Notes under the pieces: generated by a model
Told to the model about the DNA's origin: nothing
Databases searched by the model: none
Seen by the model: only the letters and a program-made list of their open reading frames with translations
Source: Deltaproteobacteria bacterium
GTDB lineage: Bacteria; Desulfobacterota; B13-G15; RBG-16-54-18
Assembly (NCBI GenBank): GCA_019308925.1
Contig: JAFDHG010000008.1
Coordinates: 1 to 50,407 of the forward strand
Reading direction: 5' to 3'
DNA length: 50,407 bases
Shown: positions 42,141 to 49,413 of the stretch, one piece after another
Layout: every line of letters starts with the position of its first letter
Numbering within the stretch: the first letter of the stretch is position 1
Translations under genes and position numbers: made by a program

Positions 42141-42648
42141 TGAAAAATTTTTGGGTGCAGTTTGCAAAAGGTGTGGGAAACCGCTCAGCGAGGATGAACA
42201 GGACGCTGATTACTGCAGCAGTTGTATGATCGAGCTTGCAGAGCAGTACGTACCTGAGAAGGCAGAACCACCGCCAATAAAACGTAAAAGGAAAAGCAGG
42301 GCGCGACTGGTGCTTCAATGGATCATTTTCCTGGCATGTATTTCAATAATCGCCATACAATCACCTAAACTAATTTCCGCCTTTAAAGAGGGTAAGCCCC
42401 TCAGACACGGCACATATTCAACAGATGCACAGACTGACCAGTGCATCAAAAACCTCTGGCACATATCCAAGCTGCTGCAAGAAGGCAAGTTGCCTGGCAG
42501 AGATATGGTTTGTCCTGTCAGCAAGAAGCCCTATGTGGTGAAGAAGATAAAAGGAGACACAGTGGTGAGCTGTCCCAATCCAGAACTCCATGGCGTCAAG
42601 GAAATCCGTGTGAGCAAGAAATATCCTATTCCTGAGGTAATAAAATGA
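42133..42648 (+). CDS. Zinc-ribbon membrane protein with pilin-like outer domain
   Basis: A 171-residue protein. An N-terminal zinc ribbon (C11, C14, C28, C31) faces the cytoplasm. A basic stretch (KRKRKSRAR) leads into one membrane helix (59-77). The outer domain has C104, then MCP (C127), Y134 and C147 followed by H153. That pattern recurs in the outer domain of the prepilin encoded next, so it looks like a pilin-type domain on a non-pilin anchor. GTG 42133 is preferred because AAAGGAG lies nine bases upstream; ATG 42097, inside the ATPase gene, has none. It may link the ATPase to the pilus base; I recognise no family. Confidence 0.7.
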   Translation: MADEKFLGAVCKRCGKPLSEDEQDADYCSSCMIELAEQYVPEKAEPPPIKRKRKSRARLVLQWIIFLACISIIAIQSPKLISAFKEGKPLRHGTYSTDAQTDQCIKNLWHISKLLQEGKLPGRDMVCPVSKKPYVVKKIKGDTVVSCPNPELHGVKEIRVSKKYPIPEVIK

Positions 42649-43490
42649 AAATATTTAAAGGCAATCTTAAAGGATTTACCTTGATAGAGATCCTTATGGT
42701 TATAGCCATTGTAGGCCTTTTGGCCTCTGTGGCGCTTCCAGCATATGTGAACTACATCAAGAAGGCACGTTCAACTCAATGTCATGTAAACAGGGATGCT
42801 CTGCAAAAAATAATTGTGCAGTATTGCAATGATAATCCCAATACCGAGCTAAAAAACCTAAAGCAACTGGTAACTGAAGGATACCTGCAGAGTGAACCCA
42901 ACTGCCCATTGGGAGGGGAATATGTATTGATTCCAGCAGAACTTGTTGATTCCTACTACCCAGTAGTGGCATGTTCAATGCATTTCTTGCCAACTACCTC
43001 ACACCCAGTTCCGAAACCTCCAGCTCCCGTACCTCCGACTCCAAAACCTCCTAAACCTCCAGCTCCAGAACCGCCAGTTCCTATACCTCCGAAACCTCCA
43101 GCTCCGAAAAAACCTCTTACGAGCTTAGGGTCTACTTTTAAAGAAATAAGCACGGGTATGATAGATTTAATAGAGGGATTTTATAAGAAAAGGGGTAGAT
43201 ACCCAAGAAGTTGGGGTGATTACAGGTTTACTGATATTGGACTAGATCCTGATGAATGGAGTAAAGGTTACAATGGTATAATTTATAGTCCTGTAGGAAA
43301 CCGAATGCAGATTAAACCTGAAGAGGGATGCACGTTTTACGTAACCGATCTTAAGGGCAAAGAACGTAGGCTTCCGTGGAGCTACAAATGGAATTTAGTA
43401 TATTCTGTTGAAAACAAACAGTGGTATTATCACAGTACTAAAAAGGGCAATGAAATAGACATATCAACTTTGCGGGTAATACAAAAATGA
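42645..43490 (+). CDS. Two-domain type IV prepilin / pseudopilin
   Basis: A 281-residue prepilin. The class III signal is cleaved after G10 (GFTLIE), leaving mature F1 and the conserved E5. The hydrophobic helix spans 11-31. The first outer domain (about 45-115) has cysteines at 46, 61, 87 and 110 with the CPLGGEY motif common in pseudopilins. A proline-rich linker (121-157, PxPPxP repeats) joins a second soluble domain (158-281) with a helix-then-sheet pattern (IDLIEGFYKKRGRYP) that itself looks pilin-like. Its ATG overlaps the previous stop. Minor pilins and adhesion or competence pseudopilins can be modular, but this linker plus second domain is unusual. Confidence 0.85.
   Translation: MKIFKGNLKGFTLIEILMVIAIVGLLASVALPAYVNYIKKARSTQCHVNRDALQKIIVQYCNDNPNTELKNLKQLVTEGYLQSEPNCPLGGEYVLIPAELVDSYYPVVACSMHFLPTTSHPVPKPPAPVPPTPKPPKPPAPEPPVPIPPKPPAPKKPLTSLGSTFKEISTGMIDLIEGFYKKRGRYPRSWGDYRFTDIGLDPDEWSKGYNGIIYSPVGNRMQIKPEEGCTFYVTDLKGKERRLPWSYKWNLVYSVENKQWYYHSTKKGNEIDISTLRVIQK
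43009..43117 (+). repeat. Proline-codon repeat in the prepilin linker
   Basis: Imperfect tandem units around aaacctccagctcc encode the PKPPAP-type linker. The repeat is in frame and could vary linker length by slippage. It is not a CRISPR: units are adjacent, short and coding. Confidence 0.75.
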
Positions 43491-43536
43491 ATAGGCAACA
43501 CGCAAGGTAAGGATTCAGCCACAATCTCTTTTTCCA

Positions 43537-43566
43537 TTGAATTTCCCCTCGGTTCCAAGATATAAT
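43537..43566 (+). promoter_or_regulatory. Sigma-70-type promoter of the radical SAM gene
   Basis: TTGAAT (43537-43542) and a perfect TATAAT (43561-43566) are 18 bases apart. The segment ctcggttccaagatataatta closely matches 34504-34524 upstream of the hybrid kinase, so this promoter context occurs twice in the window. Confidence 0.55.
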
Positions 43567-43601
43567 TAGTCTTCAAAAGATTCCAGGAGATCAGGACATC
43601 T

Positions 43602-44948
43602 ATGAAGATCCTCCTTGTCGCACCAGAGCGGGAGAGGAAAAAGGAGGAGGCCTTTCTCTTCCGACTTGGCTTCTTGAACCTCCCCTATGTGGCCGCTGTG
43701 ACCCCCCCGGATGCCGAGGTGAGGATCGTGGACGAGGCCTATGAACCCGTAAACTTCAATGAAAAGGTCGACCTGGTGGGGATATCGGCTCAGACGCCGG
43801 TGGCCCCCAGGGCCTATCAGATCGCGGAGGAGTTTCGCAAGAGAGGGGTAACGGTGGTGATGGGTGGTGTCCACGCCAGCATACTACCCCAAGAGGCCCT
43901 GGAGCATGTGGACGCGGTGGTGATCGGTGAGGCAGAGGTCACCTGGCCTCAGCTCCTGGAGGACTTCTGCTGTGGCAGATTAAAGAGGGTATACCGAGCC
44001 GATGGGTGGGTAAGGGGTGATGAGATCCCCCTGCCCAGGAGAGAGCTGTTGAACCCTCGCTTCTATTTTCCCCTGAAACTCCTCGAGACGACCCGTGGCT
44101 GTCCCCACCGGTGCGATTTTTGCCAGGTATCCCGTTTCTTCGGCAACCAATATCGAAACCGCCCCCTAAAGGAGATCGCTAAGGAGCTAGAGGCCATGTT
44201 CGGAGCGGGGCCGGTCATGGCCCCTTGGGCCAAGAGGATCCTCTCCTTCATAAGCAGAGACTTACCATATTTTTTAAAGAGGAGGCTTTTGTATATCATC
44301 GATAACAATGTGGTCTCAGACAGGAAATTTGCCATCGAGTTGCTCTCACTATTGAAGGACTACGACCTGCTGTGGTGGGGACATGCCCCGGTCTCCATCG
44401 CCGACGATGATGAACTCCTCCAGCTCTTTGCCGCCAGTGGCTGCACCGCCGTCAACATCGGCTTTGAATCCCTCTCTCCCAAGAACCTGGAGATCATGAA
44501 AAAGGGGTTTAATAAGCCCCATAAATACAGGGAGGCGGTCAGAAAGATCCATGGATATGGGATCGGGATCATGGGGACCTTTGTTGTGGGCCTGGACGAC
44601 GACGACCCAGGGGTATTCCAGAGGACCCTCGATTTCGTCGTGGAGAATAGGCTTGACTGGTCCTTGGCCTTCATCATGACACCATATCCCGGCACGGAGT
44701 CATTTGAGCGGCTGGAAAGGGAGGGTAGGTTCCTGACCAAAGATTGGCAGAAATACGACTCCTTGAACGCCGTCTATCAACCCCTCTTGATGGGCGTGGA
44801 GGAGCTGGAAAAAGGGATGCGGTGGATATGGAAGGAGACCTTTTCCTTAAGGTCCATCTTTCAAAGGATCATCAAACCCCCTCGCATCCACCCCCTCTTC
44901 TACCTCCCCATGAACTGGAGCTTTCACCGGCTTACCAAGAACTGGTAG
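43602..44948 (+). CDS. B12-binding-domain radical SAM protein
   Basis: A 448-residue protein. Residues 1-125 form a cobalamin-binding-like Rossmann domain (MKILLVAPE, LVGISAQTPV, VVMGGVHASI). The radical SAM barrel follows with cluster cysteines C167, C171 and C174 (TTRGCPHRCDFC), then INIGFESLSPKNL and GTFVVGLDDDDP. It is not closely like the other B12 radical SAM protein at 23129. Chemistry could be methylation, cyclisation or methylthiolation; none can be assigned. It has its own promoter and precedes haem/cytochrome genes without a clear functional tie. Confidence 0.8.
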   Translation: MKILLVAPERERKKEEAFLFRLGFLNLPYVAAVTPPDAEVRIVDEAYEPVNFNEKVDLVGISAQTPVAPRAYQIAEEFRKRGVTVVMGGVHASILPQEALEHVDAVVIGEAEVTWPQLLEDFCCGRLKRVYRADGWVRGDEIPLPRRELLNPRFYFPLKLLETTRGCPHRCDFCQVSRFFGNQYRNRPLKEIAKELEAMFGAGPVMAPWAKRILSFISRDLPYFLKRRLLYIIDNNVVSDRKFAIELLSLLKDYDLLWWGHAPVSIADDDELLQLFAASGCTAVNIGFESLSPKNLEIMKKGFNKPHKYREAVRKIHGYGIGIMGTFVVGLDDDDPGVFQRTLDFVVENRLDWSLAFIMTPYPGTESFERLEREGRFLTKDWQKYDSLNAVYQPLLMGVEELEKGMRWIWKETFSLRSIFQRIIKPPRIHPLFYLPMNWSFHRLTKNW

Positions 44949-44989
44949 CCTTTCTATTCACTATTGGTATTGAAAAAGGAGAAAGGTAT

Positions 44990-45040
44990 ATGATAAAAAT
45001 TAGTTATACGGCACAAAGTTATGAATCTTTTTTTCTTTAA
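44990..45040 (+). CDS. 16-codon leader ORF overlapping ccsA
   Basis: A tiny frame beginning MIKISYTAQ, preceded by a strong AAAGGAG (44976-44982) seven bases before its ATG. It ends 20 bases inside ccsA, whose own start has no ribosome site. This is the geometry of translational coupling by a leader peptide. Existence of the peptide is inferred from the ribosome site only. Confidence 0.4.
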   Translation: MIKISYTAQSYESFFL

Positions 45041-45848
45041 TATCACCCTGGTCTTTTACCTCCTTGGCACCATCTCCTATCTCATCTACCTCCTGTTCTC
45101 CAAAGAGAGGGCGGCTTGGGCTGGGAGGTTCCTTCTGGGTCTTGGGTTTATCTCCCATTGCCTTACCCTCGTGATGAGATATAGCGAGGCAGGCCATACT
45201 CCTGTGGTCAACCTCCATGAATCCCTCTCCTTTTTCGCCTGGGCCATTATCGGCTTCTTTTTGCTGTTGCGTCATCGATACAGGGTAGACGTGCTGGGGT
45301 CTTTCATCTCCCCCCTTGCCTTGCTAATGGTCATCTGGGCCGCCATCCTTCCAAAGGAAATCCTTTCCTTGCCCCCCTCCCTCAGGAGTTACTGGCTCCC
45401 CATCCACGTCACCTTCGCCTTTCTAGGAGATGCCATCTTCGCCCTTGCCTTCTGTGCGGGGGTGATCTATCTCATTCAGGAGAGACTCGTCAAGTCCAAG
45501 CGGGCAGGGGCCCTCTCTCAACGGCTTCCCTCTTTGGAGGTCCTCGATGAGATCAACTACCGGTCTCTGACCATCGGCTTCCCCCTGCTCACCATAGGGA
45601 TTATCACCGGTGCGGTGTGGGCGGAGTACGCCTGGGGATCGTACTGGAGTTGGGACCCCAAAGAGACCTGGTCCTTGATCACCTGGCTGCTGTACGCCGC
45701 CCTCTTACATCAACGGCTGACAATGGGGTGGAGGAGGAAAAAGGCGGCCATCATGTCCATTGTGGGGTTCGGGGCAGTCCTGTTCACCTTTCTGGGGGTC
45801 AACCTCCTGCTGGAGGGGCTTCATACCTATGCCGAGTGGTTTAGGTGA
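45021..45848 (+). CDS. ccsA: CcsA/HemX-family cytochrome c assembly membrane protein
   Basis: A 275-residue protein with about eight hydrophobic helices and the haem-handling WWD-type segment AWGSYWSWDPKETW (about 204-217). Conserved histidines are in LHESL, PIHV and GLHTYAEW. Members next to hemA are often called HemX; members with CcsB carry out system II cytochrome c maturation. Which of the two applies is not clear, because no ccsB is present. Its stop is three bases before hemA. Confidence 0.85.
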   Translation: MNLFFFNITLVFYLLGTISYLIYLLFSKERAAWAGRFLLGLGFISHCLTLVMRYSEAGHTPVVNLHESLSFFAWAIIGFFLLLRHRYRVDVLGSFISPLALLMVIWAAILPKEILSLPPSLRSYWLPIHVTFAFLGDAIFALAFCAGVIYLIQERLVKSKRAGALSQRLPSLEVLDEINYRSLTIGFPLLTIGIITGAVWAEYAWGSYWSWDPKETWSLITWLLYAALLHQRLTMGWRRKKAAIMSIVGFGAVLFTFLGVNLLLEGLHTYAEWFR

Positions 45849-45851
45849 TCT

Positions 45852-47123
45852 ATGAGGGAGGTCATACTGGTCGGAGCCAACTACCGTACGGCCCCCCTGG
45901 AGATCAGGGAGAGGATCTCCTTTCCCGAGGAGGGCCTGGATCGATACCTGAAGGCGCTTCAGGATCTTTTCAGCCTTGCCGAGGGGTTGATCCTTTCCAC
46001 CTGCAACCGCGTGGAGATCTATGCAGCGACCAGGGCTCCGGAGCGGGGGGTCAAGGAGATCAAGGGATTTCTTGCCCATCAGCACCATCTCCCCCTGTCG
46101 GAGTTCGAGGGCGCCCTCTATGTCCTCCAAGGCGAGGAGGTGGTAAGACACATCTTTCGGGTGGCCTCTAGCCTCGACTCCATGGTGGTGGGTGAACCCC
46201 AGATATTGGGACAGATAAAGGAGGCCTATCGAATGGCCCACGCCGCCAGGACCACCGGTACCCTGTTGAACAAGTTGCTTCATAGGGCCTTCTCCGTGGC
46301 CAAGAGGGTGAGGACCGAGACCAGCCTCGGGAACCGGGCGGTATCGGTAAGCTTTGTCGCCGTGGAGTTGACTAAAAAGATCTTTGGCCACCTGGAGGGG
46401 AGAGAGGTCTTGATCATCGGGGCGGGGGAGATGTGCGAACTGGCCGCCCAACACCTGGCCCGAGGGGGTGTAAAGAGGGTCATCGTGGCCAACCGGACCT
46501 GGGAGAGGGCCATGGAATTGGCTGAAAGGTTCCACGGTGACGCAATCCCCTTTCCAGAGTTCCCCAACTCCCTCTTGCGGGTGGACATCGTCATTAGTTC
46601 CACAGGTTCGCCGGACTATATCTTGCAGAAGGAAGAGGTCTCCAAGATCATCAGGGAGAGGAAGAATAGACCCCTTTTTTTCATCGATATCGCCGTGCCC
46701 AGGGACATCGACCCGCAGGTGAACTCCATCGATAACGTCTACCTCTATGACATCGATGACCTGCAGGAGGTGGCTGAGGCGAACATCAAGGATCGCCAAC
46801 AAGAGGCTCAAAGGGCCGAAGAGATCGTGACCACGGAGGTGGAGAAATTCTGCTGCTGGTATCAATCCCTGGATGTGGTCCCAACCATCGTCTCGTTAAA
46901 GGAGAAAATTGAGGAGATAAGGAGGAGGGAGTTGGGGAAGACCCTTTCCTCCTTCCCCCAGATCTCAGAAAAAGAGAGAAAGGCCCTGGAGGCCCTCACC
47001 GCTGCTATCGTCAAAAAGATCCTTCACGACCCCATCACCCTACTGAAGAAGACAGGTCAGGACTCCGAAGGGGAGTTATATGTGGACGTGGTGAAGAAAC
47101 TCTTCAAATTGGACGAGGAATAG
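45852..47123 (+). CDS. hemA: Glutamyl-tRNA reductase
   Basis: A 423-residue NADPH-dependent enzyme reducing glutamyl-tRNA to glutamate-1-semialdehyde, the first step of tetrapyrrole synthesis by the C5 route. The catalytic cysteine is C51 in STCNRVEIYA. Further signatures are GEPQILGQIKEAY, the nucleotide motif IIGAGEMCELAAQHL, VANRT and FFIDIAVPRDIDP. The C-terminal dimerisation helix bundle is complete. It is likely cotranscribed with ccsA. Confidence 0.96.
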   Translation: MREVILVGANYRTAPLEIRERISFPEEGLDRYLKALQDLFSLAEGLILSTCNRVEIYAATRAPERGVKEIKGFLAHQHHLPLSEFEGALYVLQGEEVVRHIFRVASSLDSMVVGEPQILGQIKEAYRMAHAARTTGTLLNKLLHRAFSVAKRVRTETSLGNRAVSVSFVAVELTKKIFGHLEGREVLIIGAGEMCELAAQHLARGGVKRVIVANRTWERAMELAERFHGDAIPFPEFPNSLLRVDIVISSTGSPDYILQKEEVSKIIRERKNRPLFFIDIAVPRDIDPQVNSIDNVYLYDIDDLQEVAEANIKDRQQEAQRAEEIVTTEVEKFCCWYQSLDVVPTIVSLKEKIEEIRRRELGKTLSSFPQISEKERKALEALTAAIVKKILHDPITLLKKTGQDSEGELYVDVVKKLFKLDEE

Positions 47124-47129
47124 ACATCC

Positions 47130-48536
47130 ATGAACTGTCGGGCAATCCCCTTTTTTCCCTTTGGATGCGTCAGCTTGATATTGGCCTTCTGCCTCCTTGT
47201 TATTGCCTGCCTTCCCACCCCGGGGATGGCCTATATGAGCGTAGAAGAAGAAAAGGAGCTGGGGGACAAGCTGGCCCAACAACTCCAACAAAATTTGGAG
47301 GTCATTGACGACCCCCTCACCAGGGGATATGTGGACAAGATCGGCAGGCGCCTCTTAGAGGAGGCCCGAGACCACCGGTTCCCCTATCACTTCTACGTCA
47401 TCAAAGAGAGAGAACCCAACGCCTTTGCCATCCCTGGAGGTCATATCTTCGTCAGCAGCGGGCTAATCAGGTTGGTGGACGAGGAGGACGAGTTGGCCGG
47501 GGTCATCGGCCATGAGATCGGCCACTCTGTGCTGAGGCATATCGCCAAGGCGATGGAGAGGGCCAAGCGCATCTCCCTTGCCACTCTGGCGGCCATCATC
47601 GCAGGGGCCTTCCTCTCGCAAGACGCCAAAGGTACTGGTGCCTTGGCCACCAGCGCTATGGCCATGGCCCAATCCTTGATGCTCAAGTATACCAGGGAGA
47701 ACGAGGTGGAGGCGGATCAAAAAGGGACTACGTACATGATGGGTGCGGGGTACGATCCGCGGGCCATGGTGATATTTCTCAAAAAGATCTATCGTTGGCA
47801 GAGGTATGTCTCACCCAACATCCCTACCTACCTCTCCACCCATCCTGGGGTTGATTTCCGGATCACCTACCTTTCGGACATCTTCTTGAGTGCCCCTAAA
47901 CCCCCTTCACCACACCCAGCAGCAGCCGGGGATCTAAAGAAGATCCAAATAAGGCTTTTTATAAAAGAGAGGGGTGCGGTGGCAGGCATCGACCGTTTCT
48001 CCTCCCTGCTGCGGGAAAGACCTGGGGATGTAAACACGCTCTACGGTCTGGGCGTCTCATATGTCATGGCAGGGAGGGCAAAAGAAGCCATCCCCATCTT
48101 GGTTGCGGCACTGAAGGCCTCACCGAAGAATGGATACATCATGCGAGAACTGGGCATTGCCTATTTCCAGGCGAAAGAGGTCGGCAGGGCCCTGCAGACC
48201 TTGCAGTCGACCCTGAATTCCTTTCCCCACGATACTACCATCCTCTATTACTTGGCCCAAGGGCATCAGGAGGAAGGCAGATGGGACCAGTCCCTCTCCC
48301 TCTACCGCCGGGTGCTGGAGTTAGATCCTCAGAAGGTGGAGATCTATCACAACCTAGGCGTGATATACAGCATGAAGGGGCTCCTTGGTCCGGCGCATAA
48401 AAACTTTGGCCTTTATTTTAAAGAGAAGGGGGAAAGGGAGACCGCGCTCTTCCACTTCCGCAAGGCCTGGAGATACTATCAGGATGAGGATGAGAAGAGA
48501 CAACTGGAGGATCTGATAAGGGAGTGTGAGAGGTGA
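47130..48536 (+). CDS. M48 zinc metalloprotease with TPR repeats (BepA-like)
   Basis: A 468-residue periplasmic protease. The N-terminal signal has a possible lipobox VIAC (Cys27) or a type I site after PGMA. The zinc motif is HEIGH (H128, E129, H132), with the third ligand in RENEVEAD (about 192-194) and the preceding FAIPGGHIFVSSGLI typical of BepA/YfgC. From about residue 270 on there are TPR-type helices. Such proteins do quality control of outer-membrane proteins. It follows hemA by six bases. Confidence 0.88.
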   Translation: MNCRAIPFFPFGCVSLILAFCLLVIACLPTPGMAYMSVEEEKELGDKLAQQLQQNLEVIDDPLTRGYVDKIGRRLLEEARDHRFPYHFYVIKEREPNAFAIPGGHIFVSSGLIRLVDEEDELAGVIGHEIGHSVLRHIAKAMERAKRISLATLAAIIAGAFLSQDAKGTGALATSAMAMAQSLMLKYTRENEVEADQKGTTYMMGAGYDPRAMVIFLKKIYRWQRYVSPNIPTYLSTHPGVDFRITYLSDIFLSAPKPPSPHPAAAGDLKKIQIRLFIKERGAVAGIDRFSSLLRERPGDVNTLYGLGVSYVMAGRAKEAIPILVAALKASPKNGYIMRELGIAYFQAKEVGRALQTLQSTLNSFPHDTTILYYLAQGHQEEGRWDQSLSLYRRVLELDPQKVEIYHNLGVIYSMKGLLGPAHKNFGLYFKEKGERETALFHFRKAWRYYQDEDEKRQLEDLIRECER

Positions 48537-48612
48537 TAGGAGGTTGACATATTACTCTTGCCTGTCATAGCATAGGAGACTCACAAAGAAATGGTGAAGG
48601 AAGAGGTGTTCA

Positions 48613-49305
48613 ATGAGGATCAGAAATCCCAATCTACAGGTGATCATAGAGTCACACATAAAAGAGTGGTTCATTAAAGAGAAGGATAAGCTGGAGCGGA
48701 AGAAGAAGATAAGGCCCCTCATCCTTATATCCAGACAACGGGGGGCTGGAGGGCTGTCAGTGGCCGAGCGATTGTCCAAAAAATTAGGGTGGCCCTATTA
48801 TGACAAAAACATCATCAAGGAGATTGCTGATACTCTGGGGGCGGACGAAAGGCATCTGGACTTCTTGGATGAAAGAGACAGAAACACCTTTCAGGAGTTC
48901 GCCAACGTCTTTCGCCGGGACCATGAGGTCTCTCAAGACGAATATGTACAACATTTAAAACGTTTCATTAAAAGTTTGAGTAAAGCTGGAGGGAGTATCA
49001 TCGTGGGCAGGGGGGCCAATTTCATCCTTTCCCCCCAAGATGCCCTGCGGGTCCGCCTGGTGGGTGAACCAGAGATACGTGCGCGGTTTGCAGCCCAGAA
49101 GTACGGTTTTAAAGAGAAGGAAACCATCAAGCTCTTGGATAAATGGGACCGGGAACAGAGAAATTTCATCAAAAGACACTACGACCAAGATATCACTGAC
49201 CACCGGCACTATGATCTGGTGATCAACACCACCAATATCAATCTGGATGGGACCGTGGAGATCATCATCTTGGCATATAAGAAGAAATTCCCTGGGGTGC
49301 TTTAA
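48613..49305 (+). CDS. Cytidylate-kinase-like protein
   Basis: A 230-residue protein of the cytidylate-kinase-like family (the group often named AAA-type Cmk2). After a basic helical N-terminus the core starts at LILISRQRGAGGLSVAERLSKKLG. Where true cytidylate kinase has GxGKST, this family has GAGG without the P-loop lysine. PYYDKNIIKEIA and VGRGANFIL follow as in relatives. In deltaproteobacteria these are common and uncharacterised; a nucleotide-sensing role is possible. It ends in a strong terminator facing nrdJ. Confidence 0.8.
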   Translation: MRIRNPNLQVIIESHIKEWFIKEKDKLERKKKIRPLILISRQRGAGGLSVAERLSKKLGWPYYDKNIIKEIADTLGADERHLDFLDERDRNTFQEFANVFRRDHEVSQDEYVQHLKRFIKSLSKAGGSIIVGRGANFILSPQDALRVRLVGEPEIRARFAAQKYGFKEKETIKLLDKWDREQRNFIKRHYDQDITDHRHYDLVINTTNINLDGTVEIIILAYKKKFPGVL

Positions 49306-49360
49306 TTATAAATCCCCAGACCTTCTCCAAATTACTCAGAAAACAACCTTACTCAAATCC

Positions 49361-49391
49361 TTCCCCTCCCCCATCAAAGGGGGGAGGGGAA
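49361..49391. terminator. Bidirectional hairpin terminator
   Basis: TTCCCCTCCCCC pairs with GGGGGAGGGGAA around a 7-base loop, a 12-bp stem between two convergent genes. Flanking A/T-rich bases are modest, so it could also serve as an RNA end block on both strands. Confidence 0.65.
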
Positions 49392-49413
49392 TAAATTGGA
49401 TTTTCATAGTTAG

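Noticed and set aside
43009-43117. Possible CRISPR-like repeat
   Set aside because: Units are adjacent, imperfect, about 14 bases long and encode an in-frame proline-rich linker. There are no spacers and no cas genes.
45705-46865. A 386-codon open frame on the minus strand
   Set aside because: It lies wholly opposite ccsA and hemA, both of which carry unmistakable family motifs. Its translation is rich in His, Gln, Pro and Gly, typical of antisense of G-rich codons.
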